A stretch of DNA of 19,208 nt. Source: a bacterium (lineage in GTDB: Bacteria > SZUA-182 > DTGQ01). Positions 1 through 6,725 of the stretch are shown here, piece after piece (positions within the stretch are counted from its first letter, which is position 1; each line of letters starts with the position of its first letter). The notes under the pieces were generated by a model. That model worked only from the letters and a program-made list of their open reading frames with translations. It did no database searches and was not told the origin of the DNA. The stretch spans positions 1 through 19,208 of the forward strand of contig JAILZY010000066.1 in NCBI GenBank assembly GCA_023512255.1, written 5' to 3'. The position numbers were made by a program, and so were the translations under genes.

Positions 1-338
1 CTTTCTTCTCTCTTTATTTTCTCTCCTCCCCTTTATATTTTCAACATTATTTTTTCAACATGGGGAACATCTGCCAACCCTTTGCCGATCTTGACTCTTG
101 CCCTAGGCTGCTGCTATAGTAAGAGAGTAAATCACAGTTGTTCCCCAGCATCTCCTCCCTTGATGGGAGGGGCGAGAGGAGGGGGGAGGTTTTTATTCAC
201 CCCCCACCTAGACTCCCCATCAAGGGAGGGGAAAGGTATGAGGCTCTGATGATGAGGATATGAAGCCTATGAAGCCCTCTATTAGAGTATGAGGCTCTCT
301 ATTAAAAAATAAGGGGAACGTCTGGAGTAAAAATTTGA
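1..338. other. Intergenic, repeat-rich, no gene seen
   Basis: No convincing coding frame is present. The stretch begins with a pyrimidine-rich run, followed by a ten-base direct repeat (TTTTCAACAT at 38-47 and 52-61). A G/C-run inverted repeat lies at 154-231. Short direct repeats of the type TATGAGGCTCT surround 237-297. No clear -35/-10 pair for the downstream gene was recognised. Confidence 0.6.
154..231. repeat. G-rich/C-rich imperfect inverted repeat
   Basis: The left arm CCTCCCTTGATGGGAG (154-169) pairs with CTCCCCATCAAGGGAGG (213-229) with one bulge. An inner G-run and AGGT at 181-190 face a run of C's and ACC at 199-208 across an A/T-rich loop. The whole could fold into one long cruciform or RNA hairpin. 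The TTCACCC...CATCAAGGGAGGG layout resembles dispersed palindromic elements seen in intergenic DNA of many uncultured bacteria. That likeness is from memory, not a search. Confidence 0.6.
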
Positions 339-932
339 GTGGTGATAAGATCAATGAATATTCATTCTATCCAGCAGCAAGACAGCCGGCTTAAACTCAG
401 CTATCAGGACTATATCTTGTTTCCCTCTGATGGCAAGAGGCATGAAATTGTCGATGGAGAACATCATATGGCTCCTTCCCCTGAAATACGGCATCAGGAG
501 ATCTCGAGAAATTTGGCTCTAATTATAGCCTCCTACCTCAGAGAAAATAAACTTGGCAAATTGCTATACGCGCCTTGTGATGTCGTTTTATCCAATTGGG
601 ATATTGTGGTTCCTGACCTGATTTTCATTGCCAAGGAGAATGAGAAAATTATCACCAAGAAAAATATCCGAGGCGTACCTGACCTTGTGGTGGAGATTAT
701 TTCACCAGCTAGCAAGAGGTACGATCTTGTTATGAAGAGGAAGCTCTACGAGCGGTTTGGGGTTAAGGAGTATTGGATTTTTGACCCTGAAAGAGAAAGA
801 GTTGAAGTCTATACTCTATCTGAATCTGATCGGAGATTCTTAGAGCCAAAGATCTATGAACATGATCAGGTCATGGAATCATCTTTATTCCCTGCTCTTA
901 AGATCAACCTTACGGAGGTCTTCTCAGGTTAG
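339..932 (+). CDS. Uma2 family restriction endonuclease-like protein
   Basis: A 197-residue protein of the Uma2 (DUF820) family, which has the PD-(D/E)XK nuclease fold and occurs in many copies in cyanobacteria and uncultured bacteria. The cellular role of the family is unknown. Family hallmarks are the N-terminal YxDGE-like patch (HEIVDGE, residues 35-41), APSP and a following His, PDLIFI (92-97), PDLVVEIISP (114-123, giving Asp115 and Glu119), Lys133/Lys135, and GVKEYWIFDP (141-150). The putative catalytic Asp/Glu and Lys are all present, so it looks intact. The start is GTG at 339 with GGAG 11 bases upstream; GTG at 342 or ATG at 354 are alternatives. It is a single-gene unit, convergent with the carbonic anhydrase gene and ending before a strong terminator. 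Confidence 0.88.
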   Translation: MVIRSMNIHSIQQQDSRLKLSYQDYILFPSDGKRHEIVDGEHHMAPSPEIRHQEISRNLALIIASYLRENKLGKLLYAPCDVVLSNWDIVVPDLIFIAKENEKIITKKNIRGVPDLVVEIISPASKRYDLVMKRKLYERFGVKEYWIFDPERERVEVYTLSESDRRFLEPKIYEHDQVMESSLFPALKINLTEVFSG

Positions 933-970
933 CCTCCTCCATGCCATTAAAAAGTAAAGCATAAAAAGTC

Positions 971-1009
971 AAAAACCCGGCTGCGGGGAAAACCCATAGC
1001 CGGGTTTTT
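971..1009. terminator. Bidirectional rho-independent terminator
   Basis: A perfect 12-bp stem, AAAAACCCGGCT (971-982) with AGCCGGGTTTTT (998-1009), encloses a 15-nt loop. The T-run on one strand and A-run on the other let it work in both directions. It lies between convergent genes ending at 932 (+) and 1058 (-). Confidence 0.88.
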
Positions 1010-1057
1010 GGTTAAAAACATATGGTGAGAAATCTCATCTAATCCAGGCAGTATGGC

Positions 1058-1978
1058 CTAATCCAGGCAGGATGACCGCCCCAGGAATTTTGAAAACAGA
1101 CATAAGGCATCCTGCGGAGTAATTTCACCGTCATGATTGACATCCGCACAAGCCGAGCAGGCGCCTCTTTCGAGATAGCACAGGAAGACAAGCAAGGCAT
1201 CCTGTGGAGTGATCTCGCCATCCCCGTTAAGATCGCCATCGCAGGTCTCAAGGTAGCCTTCGGCCAGGGATTCATTGACATGGACCACAGCCTCGTTGGT
1301 GTGCTCATAGGTGTAGCCTTCATAGATTGGGTAGGTTTTTTCAGCCACCTCGCTCTGTGAGGTGATGGTTGTGCCTGCCGGAACATAGACATGGTCGGGC
1401 AGCTCAACCCCGACGATGGTGCAGCCTGGCTCGATGACGCAGTGTGAGCCGACCTTGGCGTTGAAGATCAGAGACTGCATGGCGATGAAAGTATCGTGGC
1501 CGACATAGGCTGGGCCATGCACCTGAGCCTGATGAGCCAGAGAGACCCTCTCGCCAATATAGACCGAGTAGCCGCTGCCATCGCCTACCCTCTCACCCTG
1601 GGCATTGAACTGCCGACCAGCTTTGAACTCCCAGTCGCCATGCTCTTTTGAAAGCTCTTCGGTCTCAAGACCGTGCAGCACAACGCCATCTTGGATATTG
1701 GCCGCCTCACCCACAAATATAGGCTGGCCCTCATCCCCACGAACCGAGGCCCCAGGGGAAACCATAATCTGCCCCTCCAGGGTAACATTGCCAATCACCG
1801 AGGCCAAGGGATGAACAAAGGTGGTGGCGGCAATGTGCGGGGAGGACACAGTGCGGCTAAAATCAGTGGCCACATTGGGGGCAATATGACCCATACCGGC
1901 GAAGGCGGTGCCTGCCAGCAGGGCAGTTATTATTACCAGATGAGAGAAAAAAACCTGCCATTTTTTTTGCTGAATCAT
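1058..1978 (-). CDS. Exported Cam-type gamma-carbonic anhydrase with C-terminal dockerin-like domain
   Basis: A 306-residue protein predicted to interconvert CO2 and bicarbonate outside the cytoplasm. Residues 1-27 form a signal peptide ending AFA. Residues about 32-245 match the left-handed beta-helix gamma class, closest in sequence pattern to Methanosarcina Cam. Visible are Arg80, Asp82 and Glu83, Asn94 and Gln96, the metal-ligand histidines His102, His149 and His154, and a proton-shuttle-like Glu105 three residues after the first ligand. The HTNEAVV stretch near 226-232 also matches Cam. The loop between the first and second His is about 11 residues longer than in Cam. Residues 247-301 hold two dockerin-like calcium loops (DxNxDGxIxxxD at 249-260 and 279-290) with extra cysteines. 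The start ATG follows AAGGAG at 5-nt spacing. No cohesin gene is in the window. Confidence 0.92.
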   Translation of the reverse strand: MIQQKKWQVFFSHLVIITALLAGTAFAGMGHIAPNVATDFSRTVSSPHIAATTFVHPLASVIGNVTLEGQIMVSPGASVRGDEGQPIFVGEAANIQDGVVLHGLETEELSKEHGDWEFKAGRQFNAQGERVGDGSGYSVYIGERVSLAHQAQVHGPAYVGHDTFIAMQSLIFNAKVGSHCVIEPGCTIVGVELPDHVYVPAGTTITSQSEVAEKTYPIYEGYTYEHTNEAVVHVNESLAEGYLETCDGDLNGDGEITPQDALLVFLCYLERGACSACADVNHDGEITPQDALCLFSKFLGRSSCLD

Positions 1979-2660
1979 AGCTACTCCTTGTAACTCCCTG
2001 TAACCGTTATTAATTAATACGATTCCTTAATTGTAAGGGGGATCAAAAATAAAAACAAAAACAAACAATAAACAATAAAAAAATTTATTTTCGCCTGGTT
2101 GAGATTAAAAATTTTCATCCGTTGGAGAGATCGGCTGATGGATTTTCAAATTAGGAAAGGGACAGGGCGCAGGATGAAACGCAAGATTTTAATCCTCAAA
2201 TTCTATCCTCAATCCTGCTGATACTTACAGGGGAAAATATAGTGGAGCCAACAGCGCGAAGAGAAGGAGGAGGTGCAGGAGGCAGTAAAAATAGAGCTGG
2301 GGAAAATAATAGTTTTCTTAAAGGGAAAATGGCCCAAAACCACACCTAGTCTTTGACCGCGATAATCAAAAAAATAGCTGCTTCTTCAAGGGGAAAATGA
2401 TCGATTGAGTGGGTGAATTTTGCACCTTCGTACCATGACCTTCCTACCGTGGGAGAGCTTGACAACCTGGGGAAAGCTTGACAACAACCTGTTATTACCA
2501 TCAACCTTTCTCTTTTTAATTTCCTAAAAAGAAAAACTCGATTCGCCACCACCTCCTTAAAGTTTAGTAGGATCTACGGACTAAAATGGACTAAAAAGTA
2601 TTCCCCCCTTGATCTATTTCGCCCCTTTGAGTTATTGTTTTCATTAAGCCAGCCTCGGGG

Positions 2661-2693
2661 CTTTTAGTGATTCTATCGCCAAGTGCGAGAGCA
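2661..2693 (+). repeat. Degenerate direct copy of the inverted-repeat arm
   Basis: CTTTTAGTGATTCTATCGCC followed by AAGTGCGAGAGCA resembles the left arm of the neighbouring element (2719-2752: GTCTTAGTGGTCTTTTCGCT, AAGTGCGTAACACA). The offset is 58 bases. It may be the remnant of an older insertion of the same element. Confidence 0.45.
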
Positions 2694-2698
2694 TATTC

Positions 2699-2864
2699 AG
2701 TTACATCATCAAGCAAGAGGTCTTAGTGGTCTTTTCGCTAAGTGCGTAACACAAGTGCGCAGCGGACAATTAGGCTATCAATTGTAGGGACGGCCTTAAG
2801 GGGGCCGCCCAAATTGCGCACTTTGTTAGCGAAAGAACCACTTAGACCTTTTAAGTTAACTGCA
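2699..2864. repeat. MITE-like inverted repeat element with internal hairpin
   Basis: The left arm at 2715-2760 (AGGTCTTAGTGGT, then CTTTTCGCTAA, then AAGTGCGC) is mirrored by the right arm at 2816-2852 (GCGCACTTTGTTAGCGAAAG, then ACCACTTAGACCT), with small gaps. CAGTTA/TAACTG at the outer edges (2699-2704 and 2859-2864) extends the symmetry. The core holds a CAATT...AATTG pair (2767-2784) and a GGGACGGCC/GGGGCCGCCC hairpin (2788-2810). There is no transposase inside. Target-site duplication was not clear. Confidence 0.6.
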
Positions 2865-2969
2865 TTGTCATTACTATACTTTACTTTATTTTTTAACTGA
2901 AAGTCAAAGGTTTTCGATTTTATCTGTCTATTTTGTAACCATGAATAACTTTGAAGTATCGGCTTTTAT

Positions 2970-2998
2970 TTGACTTTTTCTACAAGCTATGTTACAAT
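2970..2998 (+). promoter_or_regulatory. Sigma-70 promoter for the PHP-lipid A gene cluster
   Basis: TTGACT (2970-2975) and TACAAT (2993-2998) are separated by 17 bases. Each box has five of six consensus bases. Transcription would start near 3005 and give a leader of about 84 nt before the ATG at 3089. Confidence 0.68.
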
Positions 2999-3018
2999 AA
3001 TATCACATTAGGTAGACA

Positions 3019-3037
3019 GCAAGAGAAACTCTCTTGC
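3019..3037 (+). other. Small stem-loop in the leader RNA
   Basis: GCAAGAG (3019-3025) and CTCTTGC (3031-3037) form a perfect 7-bp stem with a 5-nt loop, just downstream of the predicted start of transcription. No T-run follows, so it is not a terminator. It could stabilise the leader or bind a protein. Confidence 0.5.
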
Positions 3038-3088
3038 GGATAATCAAGTGAATACAACTGAATAGATGGAAAGATATCAAAAATCCTG

Positions 3089-3742
3089 ATGATTGACCTT
3101 CATACCCATTCTTTTTTCAGCGATGGTGTTCTTCTTCCGGCAGAATTGATCAGGCGTGCTAGGGTGAAGGGCTGCATAGCCGTAGGCATCACCGATCATG
3201 TTGATCAATCCAATTTTGATTTCGTAATCCCGAAAATCATTACGGCCTGCACTTGGTATTCTGAATCCCATGGGATTGTGGCTATTCCGGGGGTTGAAAT
3301 TACGCATGTTCCTCCACAGAACATTCCCAGTCTGGTAAGAGAGGCGCGAGAGCTTGGTGCCCGGCTGGTAATTGTGCATGGAGAGACGCTGGTTGAGCCG
3401 GTGATGCCTGGTACAAATCTTGCTGCTCTTCAGGCGGATATTGACATCTTGGCTCATCCTGGTCTTATCTCAGAGGAGGAGGTGGCCCTGGCCAGGGATA
3501 AATCAATCTATCTGGAGATCACAGCCAGGAGCGGGCATTCATTGACTAACGGCTATGTTGCCCGCATCAGCCAGAAGATAGGCGCGGGACTGGTGATCAA
3601 TACCGATGCCCATGAGCCTTCAGACCTGATTGATCAGGATATGGCCTGGAAAATAGGTTTAGGGGCTGGAATGATCAAAGAGGAGATCGAAATAGCCTTT
3701 GATAACGCCAAAAGGATCCTGGACCGCTGCCTGGGGAAGTAA
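3089..3742 (+). CDS. PHP domain phosphoesterase
   Basis: A 217-residue single-domain PHP protein, a metal-dependent phosphoesterase related to histidinol phosphatase and the polymerase III alpha PHP domain. The metal-binding series is complete: DLHTHS (His5, His7), Asp12, TDH (Asp36, His37), Glu70 (GVEIT), His97 (VHGE), His123 (AHPG), and NTDAH (Asp173, His175). The substrate cannot be told from sequence. Start ATG 3089 has no strong Shine-Dalgarno; GGAAAG lies about 15 bases upstream and no better in-frame start was found. It is first in a same-strand run that leads into fabZ-lpxA-lpxI, so it may be co-transcribed with envelope genes. Confidence 0.88.
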   Translation: MIDLHTHSFFSDGVLLPAELIRRARVKGCIAVGITDHVDQSNFDFVIPKIITACTWYSESHGIVAIPGVEITHVPPQNIPSLVREARELGARLVIVHGETLVEPVMPGTNLAALQADIDILAHPGLISEEEVALARDKSIYLEITARSGHSLTNGYVARISQKIGAGLVINTDAHEPSDLIDQDMAWKIGLGAGMIKEEIEIAFDNAKRILDRCLGK

Positions 3743-3796
3743 ACCGGCAAAAGTGAACGGTGATCTTGAGAGTAACTTTGAGGGAGAGCAATAAGC

Positions 3797-4777
3797 ATGC
3801 AGATTAAAAAGAAATTGACGCGAAAGCAGTTTTTAACTCAAGATGATGAAGTTATGTCATTTATGAAGAGGGCGCTAATTTGGGTCAGAGAAAATGTCAA
3901 CCTAATTATTTTCGCAGCTGTGGGCCTTGTGATCGTGGTGGCTGTCATCTGGGGTGTCCGCTACCAGAGAGAGTCGAACCTCAGAAATTCAGCCAAGCTC
4001 CTGGCCCAAGCACGAGCAGACTACTACGCAAGGGTTGAAGGAGAGCCCACCGCGTTTGATGATCACCAGAGTGAAAAGAGCTTTAAAAATGCCAGGGAAA
4101 AGTATACGGCGGCTATGAATACCCTGGATCAGGTTTTGAAGTTATATCCCTCTTCAGCCAGCGCAGATGATGCGCTTTTCCTCAAGGCGGAAGCCTACTA
4201 TAATCTAGGAGAATATGATAAGGCTATCCTTACCTACAAGCAATACCTTGAAAAGTATAAAACCAAAGGGGCACACAGTATAGAGGCTCTATCTTCTATT
4301 GGCTACAGCTACGAAGCCAAAGGAGAGTATAAGGAAGCGGCCCGGGCTTTCCAAAAGATTCTTGATGATTATCAGGGGTATTTGCTCCGTGACAATATCT
4401 ACATGGAATTGGGCAGATGCTATGAACAGATGAAAGAGTTTAGCAAAGCCAAGGAGGCTTATCAGAAGTTAGTAGCAAACTTTTCTGATTCTCCGCTGCT
4501 CAAGGATGCTCAGAATAAATTGAATCTCTTAAACTCAAGCTCTGCTGCTTCGGCAGATTCGCATCCCTCACTGCCGCAAGCTTTAAATACCAATCAGACT
4601 TCAAATACCAATCAGACTGCTCCCGCGCAGACCAATCAGGCTGCTCCTGCAGAAGGGGAGGCGGCCTCTTCAGCCAGCCAGCTTTCTGGTGAGCCTGCCG
4701 CGGCGGCTCAGGTTTCTCATGGCAGTGAGCAAAATAGTGTTACTTCAGGCCAGAATGAGCCCCCTAAAGGGCATTAA
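3797..4777 (+). CDS. Membrane-anchored TPR protein with low-complexity tail
   Basis: A 326-residue protein. A basic N-terminus is followed by one transmembrane helix (residues about 35-54, LIIFAAVGLVIVVAVIWGV), so the rest probably lies in the periplasm. Residues about 60-115 are helical. Residues about 118-245 hold four tetratricopeptide-like repeats (for example DDALFLKAEAYYNLGEYDKA and YMELGRCYEQMKEFSKAKEA). The architecture is like YfgM or periplasmic tol-pal/BamD-type TPR proteins, so a scaffold in envelope assembly is inferred. Residues 247-326 are a Ser/Ala/Gln/Asn-rich disordered tail containing an 18-bp in-frame tandem repeat encoding NTNQTS (4585-4618). The start follows AGGGAGAG with 8-nt spacing. 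Confidence 0.8.
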   Translation: MQIKKKLTRKQFLTQDDEVMSFMKRALIWVRENVNLIIFAAVGLVIVVAVIWGVRYQRESNLRNSAKLLAQARADYYARVEGEPTAFDDHQSEKSFKNAREKYTAAMNTLDQVLKLYPSSASADDALFLKAEAYYNLGEYDKAILTYKQYLEKYKTKGAHSIEALSSIGYSYEAKGEYKEAARAFQKILDDYQGYLLRDNIYMELGRCYEQMKEFSKAKEAYQKLVANFSDSPLLKDAQNKLNLLNSSSAASADSHPSLPQALNTNQTSNTNQTAPAQTNQAAPAEGEAASSASQLSGEPAAAAQVSHGSEQNSVTSGQNEPPKGH

Positions 4778-4798
4778 GGCTAAGGCATTAAGGCTTAA
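4771..4798 (+). repeat. 14-bp tandem duplication over the TPR gene stop codon
   Basis: GCATTAAGGCTAAG (4771-4784) is followed immediately by GCATTAAGGCTTAA (4785-4798). The first copy contains the stop codon TAA (4775-4777) of the upstream gene. The second copy lies in the 32-nt spacer before the next start. Confidence 0.75.
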
Positions 4799-4809
4799 TC
4801 TGAAACATC

Positions 4810-5361
4810 ATGCAATGGCTTCAATTGATTAAGACGAATATCCCCTGGGGGAAGAGAGAAAGGATGATAGTCAGGGGCATCCTCATCGCTCTTCCCTTGA
4901 TCTTGGTTATCCAGTTTTATCTTTTGCCGAGTATAGTCAAGATCAAGGTTCTTGCTCAATCCATCCCTAAAAGGAAAGAGGATCTGAAGGAGCTACGTAG
5001 GCTGAGGGATGAGCTCTTTGAGCTGCGTAGAGAAACAGCGCGGGTAAATCAAGCCATCCAGCAGCGAGGTCAGGATTTTGAACTGCTCGCTTTCCTCGAA
5101 GAACTGGCCAAGAAGTGCAAGATCGAGGACAAGATAGTTTCGATGCGGCCAGTGTCTAATCTTTCTTCACCACCAAACGAGAAAATTATTGAGATAACTA
5201 TTGATGGTCTGGTAACTGAAGAGCTAACCAAGTATCTTTACGAGATTGAAAATTCAACTAAGCTTCTTTCTATTAAAAAAACAACGATTCGATCAAATCT
5301 TGGTCCTGAGAAGTCTCTTGATGTTTCTCTTCAGGTTTCAACATTAATAGATACGATCTAA
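4810..5361 (+). CDS. PilO/GspM-like membrane protein
   Basis: A 183-residue bitopic protein. It has a short cytoplasmic N-terminus, one transmembrane helix (about 23-42, ILIALPLILVIQFYLLP), a charged coiled-coil stretch (about 50-88) and a compact C-terminal domain (about 90-183). The C-terminal domain has the alternating beta pattern (EIITIDGLVTEELTKYLYEIENS-type region) of the ferredoxin-like fold in type IV pilus PilO and type II secretion GspM. No pilM, pilN, pilQ or gsp genes accompany it, so either it is an orphan or the machinery lies elsewhere. The ribosome site is weak; translation may couple to the TPR gene 32 nt upstream. The family call is from architecture and residue pattern, not a profile search. 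Confidence 0.68.
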   Translation: MQWLQLIKTNIPWGKRERMIVRGILIALPLILVIQFYLLPSIVKIKVLAQSIPKRKEDLKELRRLRDELFELRRETARVNQAIQQRGQDFELLAFLEELAKKCKIEDKIVSMRPVSNLSSPPNEKIIEITIDGLVTEELTKYLYEIENSTKLLSIKKTTIRSNLGPEKSLDVSLQVSTLIDTI

Positions 5362-5377
5362 AATAGATACGATCTAA
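5346..5377 (+). repeat. Perfect 16-bp tandem duplication including a stop codon
   Basis: AATAGATACGATCTAA occurs at 5346-5361 and again at 5362-5377, directly adjacent and identical. The first copy ends with the stop codon of the PilO/GspM-like gene (5359-5361); the second copy repeats that stop out of frame. Confidence 0.9.
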
Positions 5378-5418
5378 TCCAATTTCCCCGGAAGATCTTT
5401 CATAAGGAGAAACAAAAA

Positions 5419-5901
5419 ATGCTTGACATCAAGGCTATCTTGGAGTATTTACCCCATCGATATCCATTTCTGCTGATTGACAGGGTAATAGAATTTGAAG
5501 CCAAAAAGAGGATTGTGGCTATCAAAAACGTTACCATAAACGAACCTTTTTTCACCGGACATTTTCCCGGCAATCCAGTTATGCCTGGGGTGCTGATCAT
5601 AGAGGCCCTGGCTCAAGCCGGTGGAGTCTTGTGTCTGGCCTCGATGGGGGTCAAAAAACATAGTCTTGTTTATCTCATGGGTCTTGATAAGGTGAAATTT
5701 CGCGCTCCGGTTACGCCTGGGGATCAGCTTCGGCTGGAGGTTTGTGCCCTCAGGACTCATCAGAGAGGATGGAAAATGGGCGCTCAGGCTTTTGTAGGAT
5801 CAAATTTAGTAGCCGAAGGGATGATTTTGGCCAGGGCTGGCGGTGATCAACCAGAGACGAGCAGTGTTGAATCCGCTGCCTGCTGTGATATTGAACAGTG
5901 A
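5419..5901 (+). CDS. fabZ: 3-hydroxyacyl-ACP dehydratase FabZ
   Basis: A 160-residue hot-dog-fold dehydratase that converts (3R)-hydroxyacyl-ACP to trans-2-enoyl-ACP in the cytoplasm. It competes with LpxA for the same hydroxyacyl-ACP pool. The N-terminal motif [13 protein letters not shown] (11-23) and the catalytic stretch [17 protein letters not shown] (47-63) give His48 and Glu62. [18 protein letters not shown] is also typical. Length is about 10 residues over many family members because of a Ser/Cys-rich tail (150-160). Start ATG 5419 follows AAGGAG at 9-nt spacing. The stop TGA is close to the lpxA start, supporting translation from one message. Confidence 0.96.
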   Translation: MLDIKAILEYLPHRYPFLLIDRVIEFEAKKRIVAIKNVTINEPFFTGHFPGNPVMPGVLIIEALAQAGGVLCLASMGVKKHSLVYLMGLDKVKFRAPVTPGDQLRLEVCALRTHQRGWKMGAQAFVGSNLVAEGMILARAGGDQPETSSVESAACCDIEQ

Positions 5902-5915
5902 GGGACAGCCAGAGA

Positions 5916-6686
5916 ATGAACATCCACAAGACAGCTATCGTACATCCTAAGGCTCAGATTGAAGAGAATGTAACCATTGGTCCTTATTGCATCGTCGGCG
6001 AACATGTCATTATCCACAGCGGAACTATTCTTGAGGCTCAGGTTTTTCTTGACGGCTGGACCGAGATTGGAAGAGATTGCCATATTTTCCCATTTGCTAC
6101 CTTGGGTACTGTACCGCAGGATTTGAAGTTTCAGGGCGAGAAAAGTGAATTGAAGATAGGGCAGGGGACCGTGATTCGTGAAGGAGTAACTGCCCACCGC
6201 GGCACGAGCGGAGGGGGAGGTATTACCACCATTGGGGATGGATGCCTGCTGATGGCCTATGCCCATGTTGCTCATGACTGTCATGTAGGCAATCATGTTA
6301 TTCTGGCCAATGGGATTGCCATGGCCGGCCATGTTACCATTGAAGACCATGCCTCTGTCGGTGGACTGACCGCTATCCATCAGTTCACCAGAATTGGCCG
6401 CTATGCTTATGTCGGGGGTGCATCAGCCGTATCCAAAGATGTACCTCCCTACGGTATGGCTGCCGGGAACCGGACTAAGCTGTATGGAGTGAACTCGATC
6501 GGGTTGCAGCGAAAGGGTTTTTCTCAAGAAGCGATCGAGAACATCAAGAAGGCTTATCGCCTGCTGTTATCATCACACCTTAATGTTAGTCAGGCAATTG
6601 CCCGCATCGAGGCTGAAATTGATTCACCAGAAGTTAGATATCTAGTTGATTTTATTAAAAATTCAGACCGAGGAATTTGTAAGTAA
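5916..6686 (+). CDS. lpxA: Acyl-ACP--UDP-N-acetylglucosamine O-acyltransferase LpxA
   Basis: First committed enzyme of lipid A synthesis, transferring a 3-hydroxyacyl chain from ACP to UDP-GlcNAc (or its 3-amino analogue). The protein is 256 residues from ATG 5916, which has GAGGGA about 10 nt upstream. A GTG at 5898 overlapping the fabZ stop would add six residues and is less likely. Hexapeptide repeats of a left-handed beta-helix fill most of the chain. The catalytic His is in AHVAHDCHVGN (His120). The C-terminal helical part carries the LpxA signature GVNSIGLQRKGFSQEAI. LpxD is excluded by this C-terminus and the length. Confidence 0.95.
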   Translation: MNIHKTAIVHPKAQIEENVTIGPYCIVGEHVIIHSGTILEAQVFLDGWTEIGRDCHIFPFATLGTVPQDLKFQGEKSELKIGQGTVIREGVTAHRGTSGGGGITTIGDGCLLMAYAHVAHDCHVGNHVILANGIAMAGHVTIEDHASVGGLTAIHQFTRIGRYAYVGGASAVSKDVPPYGMAAGNRTKLYGVNSIGLQRKGFSQEAIENIKKAYRLLLSSHLNVSQAIARIEAEIDSPEVRYLVDFIKNSDRGICK

Positions 6687-6725
6687 TCATCAGGTCAAAA
6701 GGCGCTCGGGAGGGAAGATGAGAGC

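Larger units (their letters stand above)
1979..3088. other. Long intergenic region without a convincing gene
   Basis: About 1.1 kb with no recognisable protein. It contains an A/T-rich tract (2040-2090), several GGGGAAA motifs (2230-2475), a direct repeat GCTTGACAAC at 2457 and 2476, a MITE-like inverted repeat (about 2699-2864) with a degenerate outlying copy, and a sigma-70 promoter with leader hairpin near its right end. A 68-codon minus-strand frame (2346-2552) is not supported by family features. Confidence 0.6.

Noticed and set aside
1133-1290. Two similar DNA segments in the carbonic anhydrase gene, considered as a mobile repeat
   Set aside because: They are in frame and encode the paired calcium-binding loops of the dockerin-like domain, which is normal for that fold.
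2346-2552. 68-codon minus-strand frame behind a perfect Shine-Dalgarno-like AAGGAGGTGG
   Set aside because: The candidate start GTG directly abuts the ribosome-like site with no spacing, composition is biased, and no family features are visible. It lies in repeat-bearing intergenic DNA.
2551-2559. ACCTCCTTA resembling the end of a 16S rRNA gene
   Set aside because: The neighbouring bases do not match the conserved 16S 3' terminus and there is no rRNA sequence before it.
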